The notes: a model not told the origin generated them from the letters alone. A stretch of DNA of 62,831 nt from an uncultured Verrucomicrobiales bacterium (GCA_905478925.1 CAJQKQ010000062.1:1-62831); one strand, 5' to 3'. Counted from the first letter of the stretch, positions 16,169 through 26,767 are shown. Translations and numbers: made by a program.

Positions 16169-18547
16169 ATGAGCGAGGAAGTTTTCGATTACGAGAAACT
16201 GGGGAAATTCTATCTGGGCAAAGAATACGACCTTGAGAAGAAGGAGGTGACCGCTGAGCCGGTGATGTATGACTCGAAGGATCTTGTCACACACGGCGTG
16301 GTTCTAGGGATGACTGGCTCCGGGAAAACGGGTCTGTGCATTGCGCTGCTGGAGGAGGCGGCGATGGACAATATCCCGGCGATCGTGATCGATCCCAAGG
16401 GCGACATTGCCAACCTAATGCTGACCTTTCCGGCGCTCGATGGGCCGAGCTTCCGGCCGTGGGTGAACGAGGACGATGCCGCGAAGAAGGGTATCAGTGC
16501 GGATGAATTCTCCGAAAAAACGGCAGCGATGTGGAAGAAGGGGCTTGGCGAGTGGGGGCAGACGCCGGAGCGAATCGCTGCGCTGAAGGACAAGGTGGAT
16601 ATCAACATTTTTACACCCGGCAGCAGCGCGGGGATTCCGGTTTCCATCCTCAGTTCGCTCGACGTGCCTCCCGCCGAGGTGATGGAGGACGGCGAGCTTT
16701 ACGGCGACAGTATCAGCAGCACGGTGGAGAGTTTGCTTTCGCTGGTGGGAATCGATGCGGACGGAACGCAGGGCGTGGAAGCGGTGTTGCTCGGAGCGAT
16801 TTTCCAGGAGGAATGGAAGGCGGGCAGGGGGCTGGATCTCGAGAAGTTGATTCGCCAGATTCAGCGGCCGGGCTTTGGTAAGATCGGCGTGATCGATCTT
16901 GAAACTTTCTACCCCGAGAAATCCCGGCAGGCGCTGGCGATGAAATTCAACAGCCTGCTGGCTTCGCCTGGCTTCTCGACCTGGCTTGAAGGTGCGCCGC
17001 TGGACATCGCCAAGATGCTGCACCGCGACGACGGCAAGCCGCGGATTTCAATTTTCTCCATTGCGCACCTCAGCGACAAGGAACGGATGTTCTTCGTGAG
17101 CCTGCTGCTCAACCAGATGCTCGGCTGGATGCGGACCCAGCGCGGGACGACCTCGCTGCGGGCGTTGCTCTACATGGATGAGATCTACGGTTTCCTACCG
17201 CCGTCTGCGAATCCGCCTTCCAAGCGTCCGATGATGACCATGCTGAAACAGGCACGCGCCTTCGGCCTCGGCTGTCTTCTGGCGACACAGAACCCGGTCG
17301 ATCTCGATTACAAGGCGCTCTCCAACATCGGGACATGGTTTCTCGGTAGACTGCAGACGGAGCGTGACAAGATGCGTGTTCTCGACGGGCTCGAGGGTGC
17401 TGCCGGATCGCAGAATGCAAAATTCAACCGGAAGCAGATGGAAATCCTGCTCTCGGGACTGGGCAACCGGGTTTTCCTGATGAACAACGTCCACGAGGAC
17501 GGGCCGGTGCTATTCCATGTCCGCTGGGTGATGAGTTACTTAACCGGTCCGCTGGCGCGCGGACAGATCAAGGGACTGATGGATCCGAAACGGGGGGCGT
17601 TCGTGACAGAGAAAACCGTTTCCGAAGATGAAGTGAATCCTATGGCGCGCAAGGCTGTTGCTCAAAGCACCCACCGCCCGGCAGTTGGTGCGGGGGTAAT
17701 CGAGGTTTTCGCACCCGCCGAGGGCGAAACCTACAGGCCGTTCCTCCTCCGTGAGGCGACCGTCCATTTTTCACTGAACAAGGCCGATGTAGAGGGCAGC
17801 CGCAAGGTGACGAAAGTGAACGAGATCTTGAAAAAAGAGATCAAGTGGGACGATACAGCTAGCATTGACCCGGAATCGCTGGGTGATGATCCGGAAGAGG
17901 GCGTCGGTTATGCTGATTTACCCGGCTACGCGATGAACGCGAAGAATTACAAAGCGGTAAAAAAGGATTTCGAGGACGAACTCTACCGCGAGGAGCGCGA
18001 GGAAATCTGGTTTTGTCCGGCGCTCAAGGCGTGGGGTGGCATCGCCGAGGCGGAGGCCGAATTCCGGGTGAGGATCGCCCACGACGCCCGCGAGCAGCGA
18101 GACGAGGCGCTAGAGGAAATCCGCAAGACTGCGGAGAAGAAAATCCGCACGCTTGATGGTCGGATGCGCACCGCTGAGACCCGGCTTTCCAAGGAAGAGG
18201 CGGAGTCTAGCTCTGCGAAGATGCAGGCAGGAATTTCGGTGCTGGGAGGGATTCTTAAATCCATTTTCGGAAGAAAAGTCGGGATGGGCGGGCTCATCAA
18301 GGGCACCAGCACAAGCTCTATAACCAAGGCGACCAGCGCCTACAAGCAGCATCAGGACGTGGCCAACGCGAAGGCCAAGATCGAGGGTATCACGGAGGAG
18401 ATGGAACTAATCAAGAAAGCCCTTGAGAAGGATCTGGCTGAGATCGGCGAGAGCTACGACCCTTCCTTACTCAGCTTGGAAAAGGAGACGCTAAAACCCA
18501 CACGCAGCGATGTCGTGGTGGAGCGGGTGGCGTTGTTGTGGCGCTAG
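16169..18547 (+). CDS. HerA-like P-loop ATPase (DUF87/DUF853 type)
   Basis: A 792-residue protein. Walker A is GMTGSGKTG at residues 47-55, preceded by LVTHGVVL; Walker B is RALLYMDEIYGFLPP around residue 334, followed by KRPMMTMLKQARAFGLGCLL, LATQNPVDLDYKALSNIGTW and an arginine-containing LGRLQTERDKMRVLDGLEG. This is the HerA/VirB4-like hexameric ATPase order. A second region (about 600-790) holds a coiled coil with EEIRKTAEKKIRTLDGRM and a Gly-rich stretch ILGGILKSIFGRKVGMGG. No NurA nuclease or other DNA-end processing gene is adjacent. The role in DNA or protein translocation is inferred; the related proteins are mostly uncharacterised. Confidence 0.88.
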   Translation: MSEEVFDYEKLGKFYLGKEYDLEKKEVTAEPVMYDSKDLVTHGVVLGMTGSGKTGLCIALLEEAAMDNIPAIVIDPKGDIANLMLTFPALDGPSFRPWVNEDDAAKKGISADEFSEKTAAMWKKGLGEWGQTPERIAALKDKVDINIFTPGSSAGIPVSILSSLDVPPAEVMEDGELYGDSISSTVESLLSLVGIDADGTQGVEAVLLGAIFQEEWKAGRGLDLEKLIRQIQRPGFGKIGVIDLETFYPEKSRQALAMKFNSLLASPGFSTWLEGAPLDIAKMLHRDDGKPRISIFSIAHLSDKERMFFVSLLLNQMLGWMRTQRGTTSLRALLYMDEIYGFLPPSANPPSKRPMMTMLKQARAFGLGCLLATQNPVDLDYKALSNIGTWFLGRLQTERDKMRVLDGLEGAAGSQNAKFNRKQMEILLSGLGNRVFLMNNVHEDGPVLFHVRWVMSYLTGPLARGQIKGLMDPKRGAFVTEKTVSEDEVNPMARKAVAQSTHRPAVGAGVIEVFAPAEGETYRPFLLREATVHFSLNKADVEGSRKVTKVNEILKKEIKWDDTASIDPESLGDDPEEGVGYADLPGYAMNAKNYKAVKKDFEDELYREEREEIWFCPALKAWGGIAEAEAEFRVRIAHDAREQRDEALEEIRKTAEKKIRTLDGRMRTAETRLSKEEAESSSAKMQAGISVLGGILKSIFGRKVGMGGLIKGTSTSSITKATSAYKQHQDVANAKAKIEGITEEMELIKKALEKDLAEIGESYDPSLLSLEKETLKPTRSDVVVERVALLWR

Positions 18548-18616
18548 AAAGGGGGAATTCTTCTCTGGGATGGAATCTGGGCTTGCGGGGACGCGGGCTG
18601 CCCTGTTGACTATCGC

Positions 18617-20071
18617 ATGGCAGAGATTTCATTGGGATTGTCGTTCGACGATGTGCTTCTTGTTCCGGCGCTAAGTGCAATTTTGCCCAGCGAAGCCGAA
18701 CTTGGGACTCAGTTGACAGAGGGGATTTCCCTGAATCTTCCTGTCGTGTCTGCGGCGATGGATACCGTTTCCGAGCACGATCTTGCCATCGCATTGGCAC
18801 GTGAGGGCGGCATGGGTGTGATCCACCGCGCCTGTCCGATCGACGAGCAGGCGGCGATGGTCACGAAGGTGAAACGCTCGGAAAGCGCGGTCATCATCAA
18901 TCCTCTCACTGTCAGCAAAACAGATACTGTTCAGCAGATCCTGGCGATCATGCAGGAGAACGGATTCTCCGGCTTCCCTGTTGTCGATGCCGATGGGTGC
19001 CTCGAAGGGATGGTAACCGGACGAGATGTACGCTACCTCGACCGTCCCGGTGCCGTTGTTTCCGAAGTGATGACCCCTCGCGAAAAGGTCGTCACCGCTC
19101 CGCCGAACACCGGCTTGGAGCAGGCTAGGCGTATTCTTTACGAAAACCGCATCGAGAAACTTCCGCTCGTCGATGGCGAAGGTCGCCTGGTCGGACTGAT
19201 CACCGGCTCTGACATTGAGAAGCGGATCACTTTCACCAGTGCCGCGAAAGATGCGAACGGCCAGCTCCGCTGCGGTGCCGCAGTTGGCGTGGGTCCGGAT
19301 GTCGAGGAACGAGCCGCCGCCCTTATTGAGGCAGGAGCAGATGCGTTATTCATCGATGCCGCCACCGGCCACACGCGGCACGTAATGAAAGTCATCGAGA
19401 AGCTCCGCAGCATGGGGGATATACCGGTGGTTGCTGGAAATGTCGTCACGGAACAGGGAGCGAGGGATCTGGTTTCCGCCGGGGCGAATGCGCTCAAAGT
19501 CGGGGTCGGCCCCGGCTCGATCTGCACCACGCGTGTCATCGCCGGTGTGGGGATGCCACAGTTCACGGCCATCCGCAATGTCGCCGATTACTGCCGCGAG
19601 CGCGGTGTGAAAGTCATCGCCGACGGCGGTATCCGTTACTCGGGTGACGTTGTGAAAGCCATCGCCGCCGGGGCGGATCTTGTCATGCTCGGCTCCATCT
19701 TAGCGGGCACCCGCGAAAGTCCCGGGCAGAGTGTATATTATCAGGGTCGCCGTTTTAAAACCTACCGTGGCATGGGCTCGCCTGGAGCAATGCGCAAAGG
19801 CGCGGGCGATCGCTACGGCCAGAACAGCTCCGGAAAACTCGTCGCCGAAGGGGTCGAGGGTCGCGTGCCTTACAAGGGGCCGCTCTCCGATGTTATTTTC
19901 CAGCTCATGGGCGGTCTGAAATCCGGCATGGGCTACGTCGGCGCATCCACCCTTACCGAGCTGCGCGAGAAGGCGACCTTCACCCGTATCACCACAGGCG
20001 GCCTTCGCGAAAGCCACGTCCACGACATTGTCATGACCGAGGAGCCGACGAACTACCAGCCACTGGGCTAG
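18617..20071 (+). CDS. guaB: IMP dehydrogenase
   Basis: A 484-residue cytosolic enzyme that oxidises IMP to XMP with NAD+, the committed step to GMP. The TIM barrel opens with [13 protein letters not shown] at residues 8-20. Two CBS domains are inserted at about residues 93-205 ([20 protein letters not shown] and [20 protein letters not shown]). The catalytic loop [18 protein letters not shown] carries Cys303, and the flap has [10 protein letters not shown] and KGAGDRYGQ. All key elements are present and the length is normal. guaA starts 30 bases after the stop, so the pair is probably an operon. Confidence 0.97.
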   Translation: MAEISLGLSFDDVLLVPALSAILPSEAELGTQLTEGISLNLPVVSAAMDTVSEHDLAIALAREGGMGVIHRACPIDEQAAMVTKVKRSESAVIINPLTVSKTDTVQQILAIMQENGFSGFPVVDADGCLEGMVTGRDVRYLDRPGAVVSEVMTPREKVVTAPPNTGLEQARRILYENRIEKLPLVDGEGRLVGLITGSDIEKRITFTSAAKDANGQLRCGAAVGVGPDVEERAAALIEAGADALFIDAATGHTRHVMKVIEKLRSMGDIPVVAGNVVTEQGARDLVSAGANALKVGVGPGSICTTRVIAGVGMPQFTAIRNVADYCRERGVKVIADGGIRYSGDVVKAIAAGADLVMLGSILAGTRESPGQSVYYQGRRFKTYRGMGSPGAMRKGAGDRYGQNSSGKLVAEGVEGRVPYKGPLSDVIFQLMGGLKSGMGYVGASTLTELREKATFTRITTGGLRESHVHDIVMTEEPTNYQPLG

Positions 20072-20101
20072 GCGTGGATTGACGATAACTTTCTTACCGT
20101 A

Positions 20102-21649
20102 ATGAATATCACAGATTTCCACGCACTGAACGAGTCGAACCACGTCGCCGTCATCGACTTCGGCTCGCAATACACACAACTTATCGTGCGTCGGGTGCGC
20201 GAATTGGGTTACGTTGCAATGCTTTACGCTCTTGAGGACTTTCCGAACATCGGGAAGCCGGGTGCGATCATCCTCTCCGGCGGTCCACGCAGTACCGGCG
20301 ATCCGGATGCGCCTGATCTCGATTTCGAGGCGCTCGATGGGTTCGGCGTGCCCGTGCTGGGCGTCTGTTATGGGATGCAGCTGTTGAACCTTAAGTTCGG
20401 CGGCACGATCGAGGCGAGCGATCGCCGCGAATACGGCCCGGCGAACCTTTTTCCCGAGAACTGCGACGATCTCTACGAGGGGATTTCCGAAAAGTCCCAG
20501 GTCTGGATGAGCCATTCCGATACGGTGAAAGTCATCCCTGATTGCGCGAAGGTTCTTGCCACCAACCAGCACAACACACCGGTTTCGCTGAAATGGGGCG
20601 AGCGTTTCTACGGTATCCAGTTCCACCCGGAGGTGACGCACAGCCACGAGGGGATGCGCATCCTGCACAATTTCCTGCTCACCGCCAGCAATCTAGCCGC
20701 GTTCAAAATCGAGGACTTCAAGCGTGAGATGATTGAAGGTATCCGCGAGAGGTGCGGCAATAAGCAAGTTGTTTGCGGCGTTTCCGGCGGGGTGGACAGC
20801 ACGGTGCTTGCGGTGCTTCTGAAAGAGGCCGGAGCGAACGTGCGGGCGATCTTTGTCGACCACGGCCTCATGCGGAAAGACGAGGGCGAGGAAGTGCGCA
20901 ACAATTTCCATCGCATGGGTGTTCCCATCGAGACGGTTGAATGCAGCGAGCGATTCCTCACGGCATTGGCCGGTGAAGGCGATCCTGAGAAGAAGCGCGT
21001 GATCATCGGAAACCTGTTTATCGATGTATTCTGGGATACCGTCGGCGATGCGGAACTGCTTGCTCAGGGAACGCTCTATCCGGACGTGATTGAAAGCGCC
21101 TCGAATGCGAAGTCCAAGGCGTCCAAGATCAAGACGCACCACAACCGCGTGGATCGTATCCTGGAGCTACAGGCACAGGGCAAGGTGCTTGAGCCCTTGG
21201 CAGAGCTTTTCAAGGACGAGGTGCGTGAACTCGGGCATTCGCTCGGGATTGCCCCGGACATCCTCGGTCGTCATCCGTTCCCCGGCCCCGGCCTTGCGGT
21301 GCGTTGCCCAGGCGAGGTCAGCCAGGATCGCTTGGATATCATCCGGGCTTGTGATGCGATCTTCATCGGCAAGCTCAAGGAACACGGCTGGTATGACAAG
21401 GTCTGGCAGGCATACGCCGGTTTGATTCCGGTGAAAACCGTTGGGGTGAAAGGTGACGAGCGCAGCTACGAGTGGGCGACAAACCTGCGGGCTGTTATTT
21501 CCGAAGATGCAATGACGGCCGAGTGGGTCGATCTCCCGGCGGAACTCCTGCGGGAAACCAGTCAGCAGATTCTCAATGAAGTGGATGGCATCAACCGCGT
21601 CCTCTACGACATTTCCACCAAGCCTCCTGCGAGCATCGAGTGGGAGTGA
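20102..21649 (+). CDS. guaA: GMP synthase (glutamine-hydrolysing)
   Basis: A 515-residue enzyme that converts XMP to GMP using ATP and glutamine. The N-terminal class I amidotransferase has VIDFGSQYTQL, catalytic Cys89 in LGVCYGMQLL, and His175/Glu177 in GIQFHPEVTHS. The ATP pyrophosphatase domain has VSGGVDSTVLAVLL at about 227-240. The dimerisation domain ends normally with DISTKPPASIEWE. It completes the two-step guanine nucleotide branch with guaB just upstream. A weak stem-loop overlaps its stop codon. Confidence 0.97.
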   Translation: MNITDFHALNESNHVAVIDFGSQYTQLIVRRVRELGYVAMLYALEDFPNIGKPGAIILSGGPRSTGDPDAPDLDFEALDGFGVPVLGVCYGMQLLNLKFGGTIEASDRREYGPANLFPENCDDLYEGISEKSQVWMSHSDTVKVIPDCAKVLATNQHNTPVSLKWGERFYGIQFHPEVTHSHEGMRILHNFLLTASNLAAFKIEDFKREMIEGIRERCGNKQVVCGVSGGVDSTVLAVLLKEAGANVRAIFVDHGLMRKDEGEEVRNNFHRMGVPIETVECSERFLTALAGEGDPEKKRVIIGNLFIDVFWDTVGDAELLAQGTLYPDVIESASNAKSKASKIKTHHNRVDRILELQAQGKVLEPLAELFKDEVRELGHSLGIAPDILGRHPFPGPGLAVRCPGEVSQDRLDIIRACDAIFIGKLKEHGWYDKVWQAYAGLIPVKTVGVKGDERSYEWATNLRAVISEDAMTAEWVDLPAELLRETSQQILNEVDGINRVLYDISTKPPASIEWE

Positions 21650-21672
21650 TGCGAAGTAGTCGCGACGCATCA
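21647..21672 (+). terminator. Possible weak stem-loop after guaA
   Basis: TGATGCG pairs with CGCATCA across a 12-base loop, starting at the guaA stop codon. No T-run follows, so this is at best a Rho-assisted stop. Confidence 0.3.
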
Positions 21673-21784
21673 ATGTCCGATTGAAGGAGATTCCATTTAA
21701 ACGGAATGAGTTGCCGTCGTGTTTCGCCGCCCACGACCAGATTCCGGTGAATAAATCTGAACGCGACTGCGTTTCAATAGCGAC

Positions 21785-22627
21785 ATGCGCTCTCTTCTTA
21801 CCTTCCTGGTTCTAGCCTCCGCTCTACGCGCCGATCCCATAGCCGGAGCTTGGGAAACGTTCCCCAGCCAGGCCAATGCCGACGGCTGGTCTCTGTATTC
21901 AGATGACGATGGGATCGTCGCGCCTCCACCCTGGGCTGGCCCCGAAATTGACGACAATCCCTATGCCTATTCCTTCTTTCTCGGGGGTAAGGGCGTGTGG
22001 TTTTTCGCCGACGAGTTGACGGCTCAAGGAGCCTTCGTCGGAGACTATGCTGCACAGAAGATCGCGGGAATCGATGTTAGCGTCTTCATCGAACCTGCGG
22101 AAATCGACTTCATCGATATCGCTGTCTATGCTGACGGGCCGCTCGGCGCAGGTCACTACTACTCGAAGATCAAATTATCAGAAGACCTCGGCGAGCTGCC
22201 CGGGTGGTACAGCCTGAGCTTCTCCTTTGATGATGACTGGTTTTCACTTCAAGACGGGGACGCCACCTCTTTTCAACCGGATCAAAACTTTTTGACATCA
22301 ATCCAAGAGATCGGCGTTCGGGTCTTTCCCGTTTCCGGAGTCACCGGGGACAGCTTCGTTGGGGTGGATGATTTTATCCTGGTTCCCTCGGTCGATGCTC
22401 CACGGCTCACGACGTCGCTGTCGGGCGACGACTTCGTCCTCGAATTCACTCCCAACCCCGGCGTATCGGCAGCGATCGAAAAACTTGCGCCCGATTTTGA
22501 ATGGCGGAGCGTCGCGGGACAGTCCGATCTGACCGGATCTCAGACCTTCGTTACACCGGTCGGTCCGGGCACCGCTCTGTTCCGGGTCGCCGCCGAAGAA
22601 AAGCTGACCCAGGTCACGAGTCCCTGA
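21785..22627 (+). CDS. Secreted hypothetical protein
   Basis: A 280-residue protein with a short signal peptide (MRSLLTFLVLASALRA, cleavage likely after ALRA). The mature part is acidic, rich in aromatic residues and predicted all-beta: GKGVWFFADELTAQGAFVGD, IDVSVFIEPAEIDFIDIAVY, GWYSLSFSFDDDWFSLQDGD, and VGVDDFILVPSV. This resembles the beta-sandwich modules common in secreted Verrucomicrobia and Planctomycete proteins. The end, FEWRSVAGQSDLTGSQTFVT, looks like the C-terminal repeat often seen in such proteins. No catalytic motif is recognised. It is 135 bases downstream of guaA, and converges on smc. Confidence 0.75.
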   Translation: MRSLLTFLVLASALRADPIAGAWETFPSQANADGWSLYSDDDGIVAPPPWAGPEIDDNPYAYSFFLGGKGVWFFADELTAQGAFVGDYAAQKIAGIDVSVFIEPAEIDFIDIAVYADGPLGAGHYYSKIKLSEDLGELPGWYSLSFSFDDDWFSLQDGDATSFQPDQNFLTSIQEIGVRVFPVSGVTGDSFVGVDDFILVPSVDAPRLTTSLSGDDFVLEFTPNPGVSAAIEKLAPDFEWRSVAGQSDLTGSQTFVTPVGPGTALFRVAAEEKLTQVTSP

Positions 22628-22735
22628 GTTGGTTCACAGCTGCCGGTGTGAGCCATGGTAATCTTCGCGTAGGTGATCATGGTGAACTGGGCTTGTTCGT
22701 TGGAGGGGGTGCGGAGAGGCGTAGATTCTTTGGAC

Positions 22736-22761
22736 GAGGGGCAGTCCAGCGACAGCCCCTC
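22736..22761. terminator. Possible bidirectional stem-loop between convergent genes
   Basis: GAGGGGC and GCCCCTC enclose 12 bases in the 239-base spacer between the secreted protein and smc. No T-run is seen. Nothing else in this spacer can be identified. Confidence 0.3.
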
Positions 22762-22866
22762 CGTTCTACTCATTTGCTGTTGAAGGGAAGGGCGGACACC
22801 CCTGCTCATTGATCCGCAACATGCAGGACCTGAGCAGGAATGCCCGTTTTTCCTTATGAATTATCG

Positions 22867-25800
22867 CTATGCATCCAGCCTCAGAGCCGCTTTCTGCGCC
22901 GCTGATTTGCCTTCTGCCTTGGTATTGTCGTTGGAGGCCGTGAGGCGCATTCCGACGGGTTTTGAGACTCCGAATTCCTCCATAGTGACGCCATACATGA
23001 CGTCGGCTCGAGCCATGGTGCGCTTGGAGTGGGTGACGATGATGAACTGGGAGCGGTCGATGAAGCGGTCGAGGACTTTGACGAAACGGTTGATGTTGGA
23101 TTCGTCGAGGGGCGCGTCGAGCTCGTCGAGGACGCAGAAGGGGCTGGGCTTGATCATGTAGATCGAGAACAGGAGGGCAACGGCGGTCATGGAGCGTTCG
23201 CCGCCGGAGAGGAGGGTGATGGACTGGAGCTTTTTGCCCGGGGGCTTGGCGATGACCTCGATGCCGGACTCGAGCGGGTCGTTCTCGTCGATGAGAGTGA
23301 GGTCGGCCTGGCCTTTTTCGCCGAAGAGTTCCTTGAACATGTCGCGGAAGTTGATGCGGACCTGGGCGAAGGTTTCGCAGAAGCGGCGTTGGGTTTCCTC
23401 GTTGATGCGTTCGATGACGGTGAGGAGTTCGGTCTTGGAGGAAACCAGGTCGTCGTGCTGGTTGCGGAGGAAGTTGTGGCGTTCCTCGAGTTCGTCGTAT
23501 TCCTCGATGGCATCGACGTTGACCGGCCCCATGGATTCGATCTTGCGCTTGAGATCTTGGACGAGGGTTTCGACCTGAGACCAATCGGGTTCTCCGGGGG
23601 TGTCTGGGATTTCGGAAGACTCGGCTTGGGTGGCCGGGGTTGTTGGGTCGCAGGATGCAGCTCCTCCTTGGTCTTCTTCGCCGGAGTCGTTTTTAACTTT
23701 ACGGGAGGTTAGGGTTGCGAGGAGGAGATGGGAGTCGGGCTCGAAGGTGGCCAACGTGATTTGGTGGCGGTCTTCGGTGGCGGAGAGGAGGTTTTCGAGG
23801 CGCAGGTCGAGCTTGGTGGCGGCGATTTCCTCGCGGCCTTTCTGCTCGTTGGTGGCGGCGAATTCCTTGCGGATGGAGGAGAGAGCTACTTCGGCTTCCT
23901 CAATTGTAGCGAGGAGTTGGGTGCGGCCTTCGGCTTTTTCGGCGAGGGCTTGTTGGAGGTCTTCGGATTCGATCTGTGAGTCCTCGGCCTGGGTGGCGAG
24001 GACGATATTCTCATCGGCGGCGGCCTTGATGCGAGTGGTGAAGCTTTCAATTTCCGCTTCGCGACGGATGGCGACTTCGCGTAGCTCGGAGAGGCGGGAC
24101 TCCATAGGGCGCTGCTGTTCTTCTGCTGCCTGCTTGGCGCGTTTCTCGACGGCGAGGTTGGTGCGGAGTTCGTTCAGGGCGGCGGTGAATTCCTGCTCGC
24201 CGGCGATGGCAGCATCCGACTGGGACTGCAGGGAGCGGGTCTCGTCCTCGATGGCTTCGAGGCGCTGGCGGGAGGCAGCGAGCTCCGACTCGATGGATTG
24301 GCGGGAGTCGGCGGCAGCGGTTTCGCGTTTCTCCAATTCGGATCGTTCCCAGCGGACATTTTCGATGCGGGTGTTGAAATTTTCGACTTCCTTCGAGGCG
24401 AGAGAGAGTTGTCCCTGGAGGGTGGAGAGCTCGACCTTTTGTTTTTGAAGGCGTTCGCGAGAGACCTCGACGGCTTCGCGGTGAGTCTCGAGACCGGCTT
24501 CGAGGGTGGCGACGAGGGAGCGGGCTTGTTCGTCGGCCTTGTGGAGGGATTTGACTTCCTTCTCGAGGGAGCGGACCTCGTTTTGCCTTTCGAGTAGTGA
24601 AGTCGAGGCCCCGGATGCAGCACCGCCCTGGATGGTGCCTTCGGGGGAGAGCATTTCCCCGGCGAGGGTGACGAAGGTGAGGGCGGGGTAGTCCGCGCGG
24701 AGAGAGAGTGCGGTTTTAAGATCCGGGACGATGAGGGTTTTCTCAAGCAACTGCTCGATGATGGCGGTGACTTGTGGCTCGGATTTCACCTTGTCCAGCG
24801 CCCATGCGGTGGCGCCTTCCGGGAGTGCCTCGATCTGGGTGCCGGAGGCGACGGGGATAAGGTCTTTCGCGAGGATGGCGGCTTGGCCGAGTTTTTTCTC
24901 AGTGAGGCGATCGATAAGAGTTTCGGCGATGGCGGAATCCGAGACGAGGACGGTCTGGAGCTTCGCGCCGAGGGCTGCCTCGATGGCTCGTGCGGCGGAG
25001 TCGTCAGCTTGGATAAAACTGGCGAGGACACCTTCGATGGAGGGCTTGAACTCGGCGGGTTGGTCGAGGCCTTTGAGTAGGTTCTGAGTGCCTTTTGCGA
25101 AGCCTTCCCCGGAAGCGACGAGCTGTTTCACTGCGTCGAGGCGGGCGGAGCGCTGGGCGAGGACTTTGTTCGACTCAGTGGCGGCCTTGCGAGCGGAATC
25201 GAGATCACCGCGAGTGTGCTGGTGGGTGCGCTCGGCGGATTGGAAGGCTTCTTCGAGTTCACCGAGCTTGTCTCCGGTTTCCGTGACGAGTGCGGTGATG
25301 GCTGCCTGTTGGGCGATGTGCTCCTCGATGCCGAGGTTCAAGCGCTGTTCATCCTCGGCGAGCTGTTTGGCACGGTCGCGATTGCCTTCGAGTTGGGAGA
25401 GGGCGGACTCAATCTTCGCCTGCATCGAGGCGATGAGTGTCTGGGTTTTGTTCGCCTCGGCGCGTGAGGCGCGGAGGGATGATTCAAGGTTGGCGCGGGA
25501 TGCGCGGGCGTTGAGGGTTTGCTCTTCCTGTTTCTGAAGCTCCAATTCCTGCGCGGCGATGCGGCGGTTCAGCTGATCGAGGGCTTCGTTGGCTGCGGTG
25601 AAATCGAACTCTTGCTGAGCGAGCTTCTCGCGGGTCGAGGTGATGTCTGAATGGTTTTGCGAGATGCGGCCGTCGAGCTCGGATTTCCGCTCGTTGTTGA
25701 AAGCGATGCGCGCCTGCGCGGCAGCGAGGGCGTTCTGGTGTTTGTTTAGCTGCTGGCGGAGCTCGGCGAGTTCGGACTCGAAGAGGCGGGCGGCGGTGCG

Positions 25801-26616
25801 GGATTCGGTGACGGATTCTTCCTTTTCCGGGAGCTGACGCTCGAGGTGTGAGTCCTGCGCATCGAGCGAGCGGATGGAGTTGGTGAGTTCGGCACGCTCG
25901 GCGGTGATTTCCACGTAGCGCTTGTGGGCGAGGTGGGTATCGAGGACGCGGTGGTCGGTGGAGAGAGATTGGAATCGACGGGCTTTTGCAACCTGGCGTT
26001 TCAGGGAATTCATACGGCGCTCCTGCTCGGCGAGGACGTCGGAGACGCGGAGCAGGTTTGCCTCGGTGTATTCGAGCTTGCGGAGGGCGTCTTTTTTCTC
26101 GCGTTTGAACTTGGTGATTCCGGCGGCTTCCTCGAATACGGCGCGGCGTTCCTCCGGCTTGGAGGAGAGGATCTGATCGATCTGACCCTGCGCCATGATG
26201 GAGTAGGCGGTACGGCCGATGCCGGTGTCCATGAAGAGGTCGTGGAAATCGCGGAGGCGGCAGAGGGTGCCGTTGAGGCGGTACTCGGAACGGCCGTCGC
26301 GGAAGACGCGGCGAGTGACAGCGACCTCATTGAAATCGACTTTCAGAGACTCCTCGCAATCCGCCATGGTGAGGGTGACTTCCGCCATGCCGAGGGGTTT
26401 GCGTTTTTCGGTGCCGTTGAAGATGACATCTGCCATTTCACCGCCGCGGAGGGCTTTGGCGGAGGTTTCCCCTAGCACCCAGCGGATGGCATCTACGACG
26501 TTGGACTTGCCGCAGCCATTGGGGCCAACGATGCCGGTGACTCCTTCGGCGAATTCGAACACGGTCTTGTCGGCGAACGATTTGAAGCCTTGGATTTCGA
26601 GGGTCTTGAGATACAT
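22867..26616 (-). CDS. smc: Chromosome segregation ATPase SMC
   Basis: A 1249-residue SMC protein that forms the ring condensin with kleisin partners to organise the chromosome. The N-terminal ATPase head has LEIQGFKSFADKTVFEF and Walker A GPNGCGKSN at residues 31-39. Two long coiled coils flank a hinge at about residues 515-660, visible around GFAKGTQNLLKGLDQP, VLVSDSAIAETLIDRL and LSPEGTIQGGAASG. The C-terminal head has the signature LLSGGERSMTAVALL from residue 1135 and Walker B FCVLDELDAPLDESN around 1157-1170. Full length. scpA and scpB are not in the window. It is divergent from the coiled-coil/TPR gene, with an AT-rich promoter region between. Confidence 0.97.
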   Translation of the reverse strand: MYLKTLEIQGFKSFADKTVFEFAEGVTGIVGPNGCGKSNVVDAIRWVLGETSAKALRGGEMADVIFNGTEKRKPLGMAEVTLTMADCEESLKVDFNEVAVTRRVFRDGRSEYRLNGTLCRLRDFHDLFMDTGIGRTAYSIMAQGQIDQILSSKPEERRAVFEEAAGITKFKREKKDALRKLEYTEANLLRVSDVLAEQERRMNSLKRQVAKARRFQSLSTDHRVLDTHLAHKRYVEITAERAELTNSIRSLDAQDSHLERQLPEKEESVTESRTAARLFESELAELRQQLNKHQNALAAAQARIAFNNERKSELDGRISQNHSDITSTREKLAQQEFDFTAANEALDQLNRRIAAQELELQKQEEQTLNARASRANLESSLRASRAEANKTQTLIASMQAKIESALSQLEGNRDRAKQLAEDEQRLNLGIEEHIAQQAAITALVTETGDKLGELEEAFQSAERTHQHTRGDLDSARKAATESNKVLAQRSARLDAVKQLVASGEGFAKGTQNLLKGLDQPAEFKPSIEGVLASFIQADDSAARAIEAALGAKLQTVLVSDSAIAETLIDRLTEKKLGQAAILAKDLIPVASGTQIEALPEGATAWALDKVKSEPQVTAIIEQLLEKTLIVPDLKTALSLRADYPALTFVTLAGEMLSPEGTIQGGAASGASTSLLERQNEVRSLEKEVKSLHKADEQARSLVATLEAGLETHREAVEVSRERLQKQKVELSTLQGQLSLASKEVENFNTRIENVRWERSELEKRETAAADSRQSIESELAASRQRLEAIEDETRSLQSQSDAAIAGEQEFTAALNELRTNLAVEKRAKQAAEEQQRPMESRLSELREVAIRREAEIESFTTRIKAAADENIVLATQAEDSQIESEDLQQALAEKAEGRTQLLATIEEAEVALSSIRKEFAATNEQKGREEIAATKLDLRLENLLSATEDRHQITLATFEPDSHLLLATLTSRKVKNDSGEEDQGGAASCDPTTPATQAESSEIPDTPGEPDWSQVETLVQDLKRKIESMGPVNVDAIEEYDELEERHNFLRNQHDDLVSSKTELLTVIERINEETQRRFCETFAQVRINFRDMFKELFGEKGQADLTLIDENDPLESGIEVIAKPPGKKLQSITLLSGGERSMTAVALLFSIYMIKPSPFCVLDELDAPLDESNINRFVKVLDRFIDRSQFIIVTHSKRTMARADVMYGVTMEEFGVSKPVGMRLTASNDNTKAEGKSAAQKAALRLDA

Positions 26617-26721
26617 ACGGGCGAGAGGCGAGATTTTAGAAGCCAGGGTCTAGAGGGGACGCGGATTGGTGTGAGCCTATGGAAATTTCCGAGTGAGACA
26701 AGTTGCTAATGCTAGAAATCA

Positions 26722-26767
26722 CCATATGTAGTGTTCATTTCGTTGTGAATATCCCATATGTGGTATT
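26722..26767. promoter_or_regulatory. Direct repeats in the smc / TPR-gene divergent promoter
   Basis: CCATATGTAGTGTT (26722-26735) and CCATATGTGGTATT (26754-26767) are direct repeats whose starts are 32 bases apart, about three helical turns. The TGGTATT part recurs once more at 26771-26777. The region is the most AT-rich in this part of the window. An operator or activator site is inferred from repeat form and spacing only. Confidence 0.45.

Noticed and set aside
18548..18616. A riboswitch or purine-responsive leader upstream of guaB
   Set aside because: Only 69 bases separate guaB from the preceding gene, and no purine-riboswitch core or terminator hairpin is visible.
22640..22866. A minus-strand frame between the secreted protein and smc with a TMITYAK peptide resembling vector lacZ alpha
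   Set aside because: The DNA does not match lacZ alpha vector sequence; the resemblance is limited to a few residues.
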